Shown: positions 1 to 12,800 of the stretch, piece after piece | How positions within the stretch are numbered: position 1 is the first letter of the stretch | How the letters are laid out: each line of letters opens with the position of its first letter | From: Trochalopteron elliotii | Taxonomy: Eukaryota; Chordata; Aves; Passeriformes; Leiothrichidae | Assembly (NCBI GenBank): GCA_024734555.1 | Contig: JANPWX010019233.1 | Coordinates: 311,183-375,182 of the forward strand | DNA: 64,000 nucleotides | Direction: 5' to 3' | Notes under the pieces: generated by a model | The model's database searches: none | Told to the model about the DNA's origin: nothing | What the model saw: the letters and a program-made list of their open reading frames with translations, nothing else | Program-made: the position numbers and the translations under genes

Positions 1-848
1 TCATTTGTTAGTTCAATTTACAGAGTGCAGCAATACTATTATTGTCAAAGAACTCTTGTTTCTTTGGTTGCTGAAGTAAATTAGTTGGAGTTAAAGCTGG
101 AGCATGACACCTGATGTCACTTAAAATCTTAGCTGAAATAAAGTGAAATTTTACTTAAATCCTTAGATTAAAATATACATGTGGTGCAAAATCTATTTAA
201 TCTACAGCCATCACATGGGAGGTTTTTTTAATGACACAATGGTTTTCATGTGCCGTGAGATTTGTACTGTGATGTGTAATAGGTACTCATTGACTAGAAG
301 CTTGTTGGTCCTTCATGAATATTTATATAATCAATTGAATTTAAGTTATATGTTATTATAGTTAATGCGGGCACTTGCTGTGGTTCTGTTTCTTTCCTGA
401 TGAAAACATAATTATGTGCTTTGAAGCAAATATCTAGAATATTAGTAAAGATATCTTATTAGAATTTCAGGTTAAACCTAGTCAGTGATCTGAACACTTA
501 CATTATTAGAAGAGAAATAACATAGAGTGCTTGACTTTAATCAAGCTCTTCAGGCTCATTTGCATTTTGAATTGCAAGTGGAATTGCAGTATACTTTTCT
601 TAACAGTATTTTCCAAGTATTAGGTATCTGTCAACAAATTTTGTGTCACTGTAAAAGTTGCTTCTACTTAACAAGAACTTTCTGTTACGGTAGGGTCAGA
701 AGTATTCCATATTTCAGATCTAAAGGTAATAATGATATCTAGATGGACAGTAGAATATTGCATAGTCACTGACATCTAATTGCTTTATTGCCCTAAATGT
801 GGAGTTAAAGGGCTGATAATGATTCATGTAAGCTCTGTGGGGTAATTA
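1..848. other. Unique AT-rich non-coding sequence
   Basis: No gene or recognisable repeat is visible. The open frames in this stretch (60 and 71 codons) have no domain-like composition and are what chance gives in AT-rich DNA. It ends where the 3' tail of a minus-strand CR1 element begins. Confidence 0.6.
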
Positions 849-2300
849 GAATCATGAAATGCTTTGGCCATTTAAAGACCATGGAGACTAGCCCCCATGA
901 CAGGCAGGGGCACTTTCCACTAGACCAGGATGCTCAGTGCCCCATCCAATCTGGCCTTGAACACTTCCAGGGATGGGGCATCCGCAGCTGTTCTGGGCAC
1001 CCTGTGCCAGTGCCTCACCACTCTTGTAGAAAAAGGTCTTCCTCATATCTAATCCAAACCTGTCCTTTTTCAGTTTGAAGCCATTCCCTATTTATCCCAT
1101 CGCTCCAGGACTTGGCATATGTCCTTCTCTGTCCTTCTCTTATGCTCTCTCTTACATTCTTGAAGGCCACATTAAGGTCTCCCTGGAGCCTTCTCTTCCC
1201 AGGCTGAATAATCCCAACACTTTCTTTGTGAGGGAGCGGCTGCAGCTTTCTATTCCAAGAGTCAGATCCTAACAAACAGTTGTCTTTCTTGTACTGAGAA
1301 GTCCAGAGGTGGATTCAGTACTCCACATGTAGGTCTCATGACTCCACCATGGGATATCATGACTGCACAGTAGAGGAGCAGATTCACCTCTCTCAACCTG
1401 CTGGCTATATTTCCCTTTTTGTGCAGCCCAGGATAAGGTTTGCTTTCAAGGCTTCAAGGGCACATTGCTGGCTCATATCTAACTTTTCCTCTGCCAGTAT
1501 CCCTGAGTTCATCTCTGCAGGGCTGCTGTCAATCAGTTCGTTCCCCAGTTGGTGTCAAAACTGGTGATTACTCTGACCCAGGCACCAGACACTGCACTTG
1601 GCCTTGATTAACTTCTCAAGGGTCACATGGTTTCTCTTTTCAGGCCCACCAAGATCCACCTAATGTCATCCCTCTCCTCGAGCTTATCAACTGTGGCAGC
1701 TCAAGCTTTGTGTCATCTGTATGCTTGCAGAGGCTGCGGCTCAGTCCCACTGTCCATATCACTAATGAAGATTTTAAAAAGCATTGGTGTCAGTATGGAC
1801 CCTTGAGGAGCGCCACTTATTGCCAGTTTCCATTTGGACATTGAACCATTTACTGCAACTTGTTGGATGTGGCTATTCAGCCAGTTCCTTTTACATCTAA
1901 TCATTCACCCATCAAATCCATAGATCTCTAATTTAGCAGCAAGAAGGTTGTGTGGGACCATGTCAGATGCCTTTAAGAAGTCCGGGTAGATGATAAATTG
2001 TCTTTAATTGTCCACTTACGCAGTCAATCCATGGTAGAGTGCAGTCACTTAGTCAGATGTCATTTGCCAGTGGTGAGGCCATGTAGACTTTCTCTAGTCA
2101 CCTCCCTGTCTTCCATAGGTTTCAAATATCTTCCAGGAATGTCTGTTCCATGATTTTACCTGTCTCTGAGGTAGTCAGTAGTTCCTAGGGTCCTCTTTTT
2201 ACCCTTTTAAAAATGCATGCAGTGTTCCCTTTTCTCTAAATAGTTGGGGCTTTGTCTGACTGCTGTGACTTCTCATAGGTGTTTTTGAAGACATCCATCA
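849..2300 (-). mobile_element. CR1 LINE fragment, 5'-truncated, minus strand
   Basis: This is a non-LTR retrotransposon copy of the CR1 family, the dominant LINE of birds. Read on the plus strand it begins near 849 with a degraded version of the CR1 terminal ATTCTATGAT-type repeat. The highly recognisable 3' region follows (about 885-1260: the reversed equivalents of the 'cagggacact', 'ccagggatgggg' and 'ctcaccac' blocks). Upstream in element orientation come the C-terminal and palm parts of the ORF2 reverse transcriptase (about 1270-1990), then a more decayed part to about 2300. The open frame at 1713-1904 on the minus strand shows the APQGS and DMDSG segments typical of CR1-type reverse transcriptase. 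The element is 5'-truncated, as most CR1 copies are, and broken by frameshifts. The left boundary is good to about 10 bases and the right boundary to about 100. Confidence 0.95.
1713..1904 (-). pseudogene. CR1 ORF2 reverse-transcriptase remnant (palm)
   Basis: This 63-codon open frame is a piece of the CR1 ORF2 polyprotein, which in intact elements supplies endonuclease and reverse transcriptase for target-primed reverse transcription. Residues 32-36 read APQGS, and residues 47-52 include the downstream ISDMDSG segment. The catalytic Asp-Asp pair expected next is encoded at 1712-1717 on the minus strand, but in a different frame from APQGS, so a frameshift separates them. No start, endonuclease domain or complete thumb is present in frame. 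It is a dead fragment, not a host gene. Confidence 0.9.
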
Positions 2301-4042
2301 AGCAGAGGGGTAGATTTGCATGCTGTTACTCTTAAAAATTGCTGGGCAAGACTTTTTCTGACAGTTTCACAGTGATAGCTGTGTTTCAAAACACAGCAAG
2401 AGAAATATTCGAGGTGTTCATGCTCTATGTTTAAGGAAGTCCCAGACATGCCTTTGGAACAGACTTTCCGTTCAATAGCAAATGACATTGTTAAATTCTT
2501 TAGATTTTTTTTTTTCCTGGTTCAGCTTCTTCTCCAAGAAGTAACAAACGTGTAAATACACATTTGATCTGTGAAACTTGCTCCTGCAATAGTGGCCTTT
2601 GCCTCAGTCTGACCTGTGAACAGATCATACTTTTAAATTTTAATGCTGCTTTTAAGTGACCATGATATGTAACACATGGAGGGATTTTACTGCCTTTGAG
2701 GACATCATCTCTGTTCTGAAGTGTCATGCCTGCCAGAAGTGAATCATCCTAGAGCTGAGCACTCAGCAACTAATTTAATTTAAGAAAATACTTGCATAAG
2801 TTTTGTGGGATGGGTTGTTATTTTGCTAACAATACTGATGTACTTTAAAAAGTTCTTATTTGCTATGCACTACATATTATTGTACATTGGTCTCTGACAT
2901 GGCCATTCAGTAGTGCTGTAATTAAATAAAAGATTTAAGATTGGAAAGACTGCTCCTATTGTGAAGGCTTTTGGGTAGTTTGGGGTTTTATGCAATCTTA
3001 CATAAATATAATCATGAACTGAATATAAGTTTTTTTGCTTTTTCTAGGATTAGTTAAAACTTTTGTTGGTTTATTTGTCCAGATTAAAATTTAGTATTCT
3101 GCTGAAAATAAGTAAATATTAGTGATGGACAAATTAAAAGCACAAATAAGTCGTGGTCAATTTTTATCAAGTTAATAGTCTGAATTATTCACTAGTGCAC
3201 TAGAATAATTCCCTTTATTTAACTAATCAGACATTAGCATTAAGTGATGATCCCACTTATTTTAAGAAATATTCCTCTATATATTTTTAGGGCAAAACTT
3301 TCAAATCCAAAAGAAATTATCCATTTTCTTCTGCATAGTATTGCCTACTAGAGATGCATGACCTCACTTTATTCTCTGGTTTTCAAATTAATATCTAAGC
3401 ATGTTATAGAAAAATTCAGTTCATTGGTAGAGTGCCATTGTTTCCAGAAAGTGCAAACCTGGGTTCAGCTGTAGAAAACTAGAAAAGATGTTTCCCAGGG
3501 TCTTTGTAAATTTTGTGTTGTTTTTCTATTTATAGCATAACTTCAGTACTGCATATAATTGGTTGTTGCTTCTTCAATAATTATAACAAAAATGTACAGT
3601 ACCTGTTTGTCCATTTTTTAAAAAATTAATTATTTATTTTATTTATTATCTTTACACATACAGATAGATCTAAAAGTCACTTCAGAAGGGAAATAATTTG
3701 TTTTGGAACTGAAAAAGTTCAAAACCAAAACACACTTAATGATGTGACAAACCTGCAGCTATTGTATACAGGATTATAAAGATGATTTTCTCCATCCTCA
3801 TGCTGTGTCATGAAGTAGCACCTTTAAATGAGACAAGTTCTGTTCAAAACCAAGGAAAGAAAATTAAAAATTTGCAGGTGGTTAGGGGGAGTATCCTGAG
3901 TATCTAGTCTGCTCGGTTCGGTGTTGTCTTAATGCTTTTCTGAAGCATTAGAACCATAGACAGAGTTGTATGCAAAGGCATTGAAAATTCCTGTCTCAGC
4001 TGCTGTCTTAATAAAGGGACAAGGCAGTTTTGAGACTCAAAC
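2301..4042. other. Unique AT-rich sequence, no gene seen
   Basis: The minus-strand open frames at 2273-2488 and 2500-2727 look like chance. The first overlaps the decayed upstream end of the CR1 copy, so some of 2300-2500 may still be very diverged CR1. A stretch near 3425-3470 has tRNA-like box A and box B spacing and is discussed as a possible ancient SINE. Otherwise nothing is recognised. Confidence 0.5.
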
Positions 4043-4118
4043 TTGGGTTTGGGGTCTTTTTTTTTTTGGTTTATTTGGGGTTTTTAGTTTGGTTTTGGGG
4101 GGGCTTTGGTTGATGGTT
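4043..4118. repeat. T/G-rich low-complexity tract
   Basis: About 75 bases made almost only of T and G on the plus strand, with G-runs of 3, 4, 4 and 7 separated by T-rich spacers. It belongs to a set of T/G (or complementary A/C) tracts scattered through the window. No transposon boundary or duplication flanks it. Confidence 0.8.
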
Positions 4119-6913
4119 TGATATATTTAAGTCAAGATTTTTTAATACTTTTTATCTACTGTTACATGATTCCTTTGCTCAGCTTATATTTTGTTTTTGA
4201 TTGTCTCATAGTAACAGTTAAATAAGATCTTTATCTGTTGCCCTCAAGTTTTTCTTTTTTGTCTTGAGGAAGTCCTTCTTTTAGGTTAATCAGAGTAATG
4301 ACAAGTTTTGTGTGTATAGTGATTTCATACATCTAACAATAAAATTGAATGACCTGTTTGGCATAAATATTCCATACATGGAAGCTGTCAAGCTATTCAT
4401 AACTTAAATGTCATTCTGAGCTCCTCCAATGCCCAGTGCTTCACATGACTATGGTAGCTGATGAGAATCTGACTGGAAATGTTTACTTGTGATGTATTTT
4501 GGAAGCACAAAATAATTTGGTTTGGAAATGGTGTGATCTGGACTCCCATTCATATTTGGACCGGCTTTGAAAGCTGAATGGAACTACTCATGCCCTCAGA
4601 ATTCTTGCTCAGTTTGCAGGACGTGCTTGTTCTAACTTTTTTACTAGCAGCTAAAAATTATTCTGCAGCCAGAGTATTTTAAATTTTCTTTTTTGTTTTA
4701 AAACAACAGGATAGCACCTTTCATACAGAACATTTATTTTCTATTGGAGTCAGAGCAAGAAACTTATGGGATTCTGCTTTTACAAAATCTCGAGTGTTTC
4801 CAAGCAGGTTTACTTGCTAATTCGCCTTCATCATGGATAGAGACATCTAGTGGCTAAAATGAAAAAAAACCCCTCAGCATACCGGTAATTAATTACACAG
4901 AGCCGAAACTTGCATTAGCTATTATCAAAGCAGCACTTCAAGGTGCATATGCATAATATCATAATAAAAAAATTAACACTTATATATAATTAGAACTTTC
5001 AATTTTATTTTGAATGAACAGATTTAGTCCATTTACTTATTTATTTCGAGAATATTGAAAAGTTGCAAATTTTTTTGACTCAACTTTCAAAGTAACTGTA
5101 ATTGCAAGCAGACATCTCCTCTGATCTAAAATGCACATTATATTTTTCCCTTTTATTTTAGTGATACAATACAAATTGCTTCACAGAATTAAAAAAATCA
5201 TATACTTGTAATTTACAAAATGTGTCAGCTGCACAAGCTTTCATGTAGCAGGTCAGTTTGCTGTGACAGAGCTCATGCTCATGGTCCTGTCATGGCCACT
5301 TCAAGGCAGACTTAAAGCATCCTACTGCACATATCTTCATTTTCTCCTTATGTCTGAGAGAATATCTGTAGAGATATGTTTCTTAATTTGTCTGCAAAAA
5401 TAATGAACTTTACATCCTGAAGTACTTGAAAATTATGCTCTTTCCAGTCATTACCAGTCAAAATGCTGCAAGACAAACCTGTACTCGCACTGATTTGGCA
5501 AAGAGATCAGCTCCTCTTTGGATTTACCTTTTATGTCAGCTCTTCAGAGTAATAGCTAATGTGACTCCTGTGGTATATATAATCTGTACTATATATTATT
5601 GTGGGTCCTAACTACTCAGAAATTATTTCAATGAGTTTGCCTATCCCAAAATGTGGGGATTTATGCATTAAAAGTCTTTGGGTATGTAAGATGCAAACAA
5701 ATGTATATGCAATCACCTGGACTCTGCCTGCACAGAAGATAAACACAAATTAGGGAAATTGTGGCTGGGTATTACTAATAGGTCTTAGCCATGAAAATAA
5801 TTAAACACTAGAATAGGTTGTTGTCACTTCAGACAATTCTCTACATTACATGGGGACGTAATGGAATCCATCTTCATTCATAAATCTGATTATTAAAAAG
5901 ACTCAGGTAGTGTCTTCCTTTTTTGTGTACCTTTGGCTTCATTCCTAAGCATCTTACCACATAAAGGGCTGCTTTGTGAGGTGATGATAGATCTTTATCC
6001 AAGCTTTGCAAGAAAATATAAATGACAGCCTTCAGGTGCTGGCGTGTAATTTTGTGATTGTGGTTAACTCTATCATCCAGAAATTGTTTCAGTTTTACAC
6101 CAGTAGAAAAACCCCCAAGGAACCCTGGACTTCCTGTGGAGAGCTGATAACTCTCTGCTGTTGATGCAGAGAAACAGAATATAGTTGTTTGTTTTGCTAG
6201 GATGAAAATTGGTCAATTAAATACTACCCTTCTTATTGTTCTTTTCCCACTTTTTGGTCCAAAATAGTACTAAATTCACTCTTTGTAAGACGAAAATTAT
6301 ACTTAATACTAAAATACACTTAAAATCCTTACCAGTCTCTTTTGGAAAAGAAATCCAAACAAACTCAGCAAAATTAGGGCCCCTTTTGTGAATGCAGAGG
6401 TACTTCCAGTTTATTTACTTGTGTCCACTACTTGGACAAGCTAAATTAAATGTAAGAGATACAATTTCTCTTTTGCAACTCACATGGTCATTATATCAGA
6501 ACTTTTCACTGTGAGACTTCCTTCTAGTAACAGGAAATATTTTAGAGATGAATAGCAATTTCATGCTTACATTAGTTTTTTTATTTTTTATCAGGTCTGT
6601 TCAGGACCAGTCCTTCATTAGCAATCTTACTGTATTGCTGAAGATTCTTGTAACTTCATCACTATCAACAGTGTTTTGTCATTTTTTTAGGAACTGAGGT
6701 CTAATAGATCATTGCTTGCTAGCTCCAAAGCAGGTCTGAAATGAAGACTGCTGACAAGACAGGTGCTGAAGCTAGATCTAATAATGTATTTGCTTTTATA
6801 ACAGCACAGAGAAGCCACCAGGAATTAAAAATACTGCTTGGTAGTTCTTCATTGGCGAGCACATTTCTTTGTGTGATTTGGTATGATTTTAGATGGGCAA
6901 CAATGCATAAAAC
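4119..6913. other. Unique AT-rich sequence, no gene seen
   Basis: No repeat family or coding exon is recognised. The segment around 4840-5000 is rich in TAATTA-type homeodomain cores and contains a CTCF-half-like motif on the minus strand at 4842-4853. This could be a conserved regulatory block, but only cross-species alignment could show it. The 61-codon frame at 5426-5611 is not protein-like. Confidence 0.5.
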
Positions 6914-6972
6914 TTTGTTGGTTTGGTTGGGTATGGTGGAGCTTTTTGGTTTGGTTTAGGTTTAGGTTTTTT
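6914..6972. repeat. T/G-rich low-complexity tract
   Basis: Irregular TTTGG/TTGGG units of about 60 bases on the plus strand, ending in two GGTTTA steps. The steps are not the vertebrate telomere unit TTAGGG, so this is not an interstitial telomere array. Confidence 0.7.
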
Positions 6973-9666
6973 ATTAGAGACCGAAACAGATGTGAGTTTA
7001 TCTGCAGTTTGGTGGTGGGTATGGCAACACAGTGGTATGCAGACTTTAAATGATCTGTTGTTGTCTGCTGTGTTTTCTAACTGAACCGTTTAGTTTTAAT
7101 CCAATTATAAACTGGACGTGGGAGCTGCCAAGAACTTATAAAGAGGATTTCTTCTCATGTTCACTTTGGTAACCAAAGGTTATCTGTTCTGTTGCACATC
7201 AGCTGCAGCAATGCCATACAAACTTAAAGATGTTTACTAACTTTAAATGATGCATTTATCAATGTTGCCTCTTTAATGAATTCTCTTACGCTATTCTGAT
7301 TTGTCTGTTCCTTGGAAAACTTCCCTCTGCCTAGAAGAGTGCAATTGTTTTTGCCTTGCAACTGTAATGAATAGTTTCTCAAAACTAGGGATAAATCAAA
7401 AGATTTAGTACCTCTCTTAATCTCCTATAAGTCTTTGTTTATATGCCTTTTGGCATGGTGTATCAGTATATTAGTTTGCCTTGACAACTCTTTTCTTTGT
7501 TGATGAACTGGAACACTTCACTTAGCTTGTCCATAACTGATAATACAGCCTTTCATAAAGCCATTGATTTTATAGATTCTTCTTGTTTTCAGTATTTTCT
7601 GTAAAATATTTATTTTGTTTCAGCACAACAAACATCCATTTTAGTTCCAGCTTTTGCTATTTTGATTTTACTCACCTTTCTGGTTGCTGTTTTCTGAGGG
7701 CTTCAGTTTCTTCCTGATACTTCAAAGATTTCTACAGGAAGGCTGAAGATGACAATATAGAAAGAAAATTCAGGCTTTAGGGAAGCTGCTGCCATCCACT
7801 TTTTTATTTCTTATTTTGTTTCTGCTTCGAACTATTATATTGTCATTACCTTTAGTAGAATCTATAGTCAGAAAGTGTTCTCACATCAGTGCTACTATAG
7901 TGTACTCCAACTGCTTCTTCACCCTGTCATTAAAATGTGCTTTTAACAATTGAGTTAAAATTATATTCTTCTATGGTGAACTGTAATTATCACTGACTAA
8001 AATATAAGTGATTTACAAGGCCTAAAAGGAAAGAGAAATGCTCTGCTTCAGAAAGGTGGATTTATAGCTTCAATTTTTGTGCAGATGGTACAACAGATGT
8101 CTCTTGCCAATAGCTTCTAAAGTTGTAATTCTGCTTTGAAGTTTTCTGCATATGTAGATAAATATGGAAGCACTTTTGGGTTTGTTTTGTTTTTATTTGG
8201 CACAATTTGTATTGGGGAAAGACACTGATCTGTACAGGCAAGGTGAAAGTTGCTTTATGTTTATAAATTATTTTTGCTGCTACTTTACATCTTACTGACT
8301 AACTTAGTAGAAATAGAAGCAGCTTGCCTGAAACATCAGTGGAAGGTTAAATACAATATTCCAGGAACACTTTAAAAACAATCTGTCAAAGCTTTCTTCA
8401 GAGACTGGTAAAGCAGACTGTTTTCCATTCTCCACTGAAAAGGTTTCCCACAACGTGATTTTTCCATCTGATGTGATGATAAGAGTTCAGACTGGAGTCC
8501 AAAATTCCAAATATGTTTCAATTTGTTCACTTTCATAAATGACTAATTTGGCTAAATACAGTTCAATTCTGCACATCTTGTAGGTTGGACAAAACTTATT
8601 TAGTAGACCAGGATGGTTCCCTGTAGGTGTTAGGGTACCTGTGTTGGCAGGTAGGACTTCCCACATGTATTCTCTGTGCTGGAGGAGGTGGCACCTGTCA
8701 GCAGTCCAGTAGAGATCCATCTGCTGTCTGCACCCTGGCCCTGCCTGCAACAGGGGGAGCAGGGGGATACCACATCCCCAAACCATATGCTCAAGTACAT
8801 TCACTTTAAAAATAAATAATTTTTTAATTAAAATCACAATTGTTTACCTTGCCAAAACACAGGTTATGCTGCTGAACTTGAAGATTGCTTAGACACTTAA
8901 ATATAAGCATTTGTATTTATGAATTTGTGTAAGTTCAGACCTAATCCTTTGGGGTTTTTTTCTCATCCATTTTCCTTTTTGTTATTTTGTTAGTGATTTT
9001 TATAGCCAAAGTTGACTCTTCACTCCAGAATTTACTCTCTATATGTAGAGAAAACTGAACAAGTAGGTGTACAGAAAAATGTGCAGAAAGTCTCAGAATC
9101 CTGTAATACCATCCCTGGTTGGGTTCAAGGGTGCTTCTTCGATGTTTAAGAGAAAACATTGATGGGAATCATGAGATGACAGTATAAAGAACACAGTAGT
9201 GAAGGAATTTGTGATGAATGACTATGAAAATGGAGGTAAGCATGCAGCTAATGGTAGGAAAGAGAGCAGTCATAGGGTCAAAGCTGATGGTTAAAAACCT
9301 CCAAACAAACAAAAGAAAAACAATATTTCAAACATTAAGAAGCCAACATGCCAGACACAAAACAAATCTATTTTCTTCTCCTGCTGATGCTTTGGTAAAT
9401 TGTCTGATGTTACTTGTTAGGTCTTCTTAAACCAGAAGTGTAAAACCTATGGCAATTTTCATAATTACCAGATCACTTCTGATTTGACTACAGAATAAAC
9501 TAGAGCTGTGCAGAGGACAATTTTATTTAATTTTACACTCAAGTAAGGAAGTCCAAAGTATGAAATGTTCATTAAAGGATTTTACACTTTCACATTAGAT
9601 GATATTTTTAGACTATACGCTTATGTATGCATAAAGAAAAATATATTCAAAACATAGAGATGAAAG
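6973..9666. other. Unique sequence, no gene seen
   Basis: Mostly AT-rich. A somewhat GC-richer patch lies near 8640-8790, where open frames occur on both strands (8487-8837 minus, 116 codons; 8627-8809 plus). Opposed frames over the same bases with no recognisable motif argue against a real gene. No transposon signature is visible. Confidence 0.5.
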
Positions 9667-9816
9667 TGTTTTTCTGATTTTCCCTATTCTTCTTTTTTCT
9701 CTTTTTTATTTTTCTTTAGTTTGTTTTTTATGTTTATTTTGTTTTCATCTGTTTTGTTTTGTTTGGGAATTTTTTGGTTGTTGTTGTTGGATGTGGTTTT
9801 GTTTCTTTTCTTTTCC
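9667..9816. repeat. T-rich / TTTTG low-complexity tract
   Basis: About 150 bases of strongly T-biased sequence. It is pyrimidine-rich at the left (TTCTTTTTTC-like) and TTTTG/TTG-rich at the right, including three consecutive TTG units near 9778-9788. It is simple sequence with no coding or transposon content. Confidence 0.8.
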
Positions 9817-12800
9817 CTGTGTTTTCTCCAACTTAATGTTTGGAAATGTCACAGAGGTACTGAGTTTTGAAAATTAAGTCATCTCATTTAAAGAAAATAA
9901 ATTCCTTTGTAACTACAGAAATGGGTATGCGTTTCAGATGTTGGCACAAGTTTGCATATGAAGCTGTATGCAACTATGACTAAAATAGCTAAGAAGTGCT
10001 TTGGCATTAAACATTTAAATGTTGTATGCAAGCATTCATGCACCTAGCTTGCTAGCTGGCAAACTGATTTGTGTTTCTGTTTGTCAGTTGAGATTTGTAA
10101 AGAAAAAAATAATTACAATTTAAGTCTCAACTTGTCAGAAAAGGCCTTCTTTTTTCTTTGCATTTTCTCTGGCAAAGAAGGAATTCTGCCCTGCATTGGC
10201 ATTACATTATATACTGAAAGAGTATATTTCTTCACATTTTTCCGTGAAAAATTATTGAAGTAAATTGAGTACATTCCTAGGCGATGGTGATGTGTGTACT
10301 ACTTGTCTGTACAGCTATTCTTGGCAAATTGGTTCTGAAAAAAATGTGTATCTGTCTTTATATGGTAATGGAGACCTTTTCATTCTTTATAAAGGTAATA
10401 ATGCCCAGACTATTATACCTTCTTGATAATGTCAAACTAAGAGTATTTTATATCAGAGATGTTACCCAAATGCGAAGCTACCCTATGAGATCCAGCTATA
10501 TATCTGGATATAGACACACATGAAAAACATGAATTCTAGTTGGGTTTGGGATGCTGCCACCCAGGCACAAAGTTTGTTCTTAGTATTTTAAAGTACATTT
10601 GTGATCTTCACGTTGCTGCCTGGTTACATTCTAAGTGCAGGCATTAGTGAAAAGAAATTTTATTGAAGAATACTTACCATCTGCCTGTTAAGTCTTTTGA
10701 AAACTATGTATACTTGCAAATTAGTTTCAAGCCAAAACAGCTCACAGTGCTGTTTTGTTTACTGGTGTATTTTATTTACTGGTGTTCTGCCACACACCTA
10801 CCTATGCCTGAGCTTTCCTGGTAGAAACTCAGGCAGGATGATTCACTAAGAGACAAGACAAAGAGATTTGATTTTCAGGTCTCTGACAACCTTGCTAAAT
10901 CTAGGCCATAAGAGAAAGGTTGAGACATTTTAAAAAGATGTATAAATAAAAAGGTGGGGGAAAAAGGAAAGAAAACCAGGACCACTTTCTGGAGGAGGTG
11001 TTTGCTACATACTTGTCTCTTCACTGATGGGTTAGGGAGCCCACAACTAGTCAATAAATTGAACTTTTAGTCTTACAGTGTGCATGAGCCCAGTATTTTT
11101 GTCCTTTCTTGTAGAGTAAACTTGCAAGAAGTTATATTCAATGTTGAATTTGTGTGCTCTTGTCTGTCAGCAGGAGATCTCCTTTGTGAAGCTGTGTAAA
11201 TGATGCTTTCCCTCCTGTACTCAGCAGATGTGATATGGTAGCAAACTCCTGGTATAGCTTCTAGAAAGGCTTCTCCAGAAGTTATATTTTTCTTCCATAG
11301 AAATGGCTAAAAATGTTTCTACGTTTTAAGATAAAACTTTTAATTTATCATACTGTTTCAGTATTTCTGTGACATATTACAACAGCCTAGTTACCTGTCC
11401 TTGAAAACCTGCAGTACTAGAAATAGCAGTGCTTTGTCCTTATCAAACACAATGGCAGATAAACTTTTTCTGTAGCTTCCTCTTGTAACATCAGGCAACC
11501 CATTTCCAGAAATTAGATGTCTATGTTGTTTATCTTAAGCTTTAGGGAAGAGAATGGTATCTGTAGAAACTACTTTTGCTAACAGACACAATTAGTTACA
11601 ATTTTTCATTTTCTTCAGAACATATTTAATGTAGATCTTATGTATATAGTTTTTAGTTAACACTAACTTTTACAAGCAGATATACTTTTTAGAATCAGTA
11701 CTATGGCTGGTTTAATGACTTGCAAGCTGGATTTTTTAACATTTGCTTTGTTGTTTTGGGTTTTTTTTCTATTTGTATTGCATAAAGAAGAAAAATACTC
11801 AGAAATCTTCTCACCTGTGTTTTGTGCTGATTTCTTGAGTGAAATGTTTTCGGAAACATTAATTTTGATATGCTGATGTTGAAAATTCTCTTTTCTAACA
11901 GAAATTCACTTGGCAGCATGTGTGTGTCTGGTTGATTTGGGAATAGTATTTCAGAAACAGTCTTGACATAGTCACACTTTATTGAATGCTCTGGCATTAG
12001 TGGCTCTGTCATTTTCACTTTCTTGAGCTGTGACTGGACTCAGCTGCAGAGTCAAATCCTGAATCCGAGGAAGATTGCTTAGAGGTGAAAAATCTTGTGA
12101 AGAATTGCTTGTCAGTCACTAAGTCTTTTGGCTGAGGTTTCTTGCTGGTGTTTGCAGTGGTGGCTCTGAGGACACTTCAATGAACCAATTGTCAAAATGT
12201 TTCATGACATTTGCATCAGCAGAGAATGTCATGGTTCTCCTGCTGGCCTCTCCTGCTACTCTCTCCCTTCCTTATCCTGTTTGGAAATTCTCCCCACTCA
12301 CAGTGGTGTTGCAAGGCTACAAAAGAAAACATTATGACAGTGATACGTTCAGCCTATTCTAAAACCTTGTCAAAGCCATCGCTAAGAAAGACAAGGTAAA
12401 ACCCCTCTCATTAGTACACTAAAGTTCCTGGTTCCCAATTCTCATTCATCTTACAGTGACTAACCCTGATCTTTTCTGTGTTCTGTGCATCATTTCCACT
12501 GGTCATAAGTCAGTATACTCATCACAGTTACTATATATTACTAATATGTAAAATTCCACATAAGGCCCCAATCAACATCTACCTTCAAGTAGAACTCGTT
12601 GAGAGAGTTTGTACATATAGGCTGCTTAAAACAAAGAGAAGGAGCTTTTCCCATGTGAGTGTCAATAAAAGAATGGATGGAAGGGATCTATTTCCAAGAG
12701 GGGCTTTGGGTACTTTCCATTGAGTTTATAGAGATCTTGAGCAGGCAGTGCAGGTGGAACCATCACAAATGTGCCCATCCATGGATTGGTCAACCTTGCA

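Noticed and set aside
1015..1275. 86-codon minus frame as a separate gene
   Set aside because: It lies wholly within the CR1 3' region and is part of, or a shadow of, that element.
6953..6972. Possible interstitial telomere repeat (GGTTTA steps)
   Set aside because: The unit is not TTAGGG and there are only two steps, within a T/G-rich tract.
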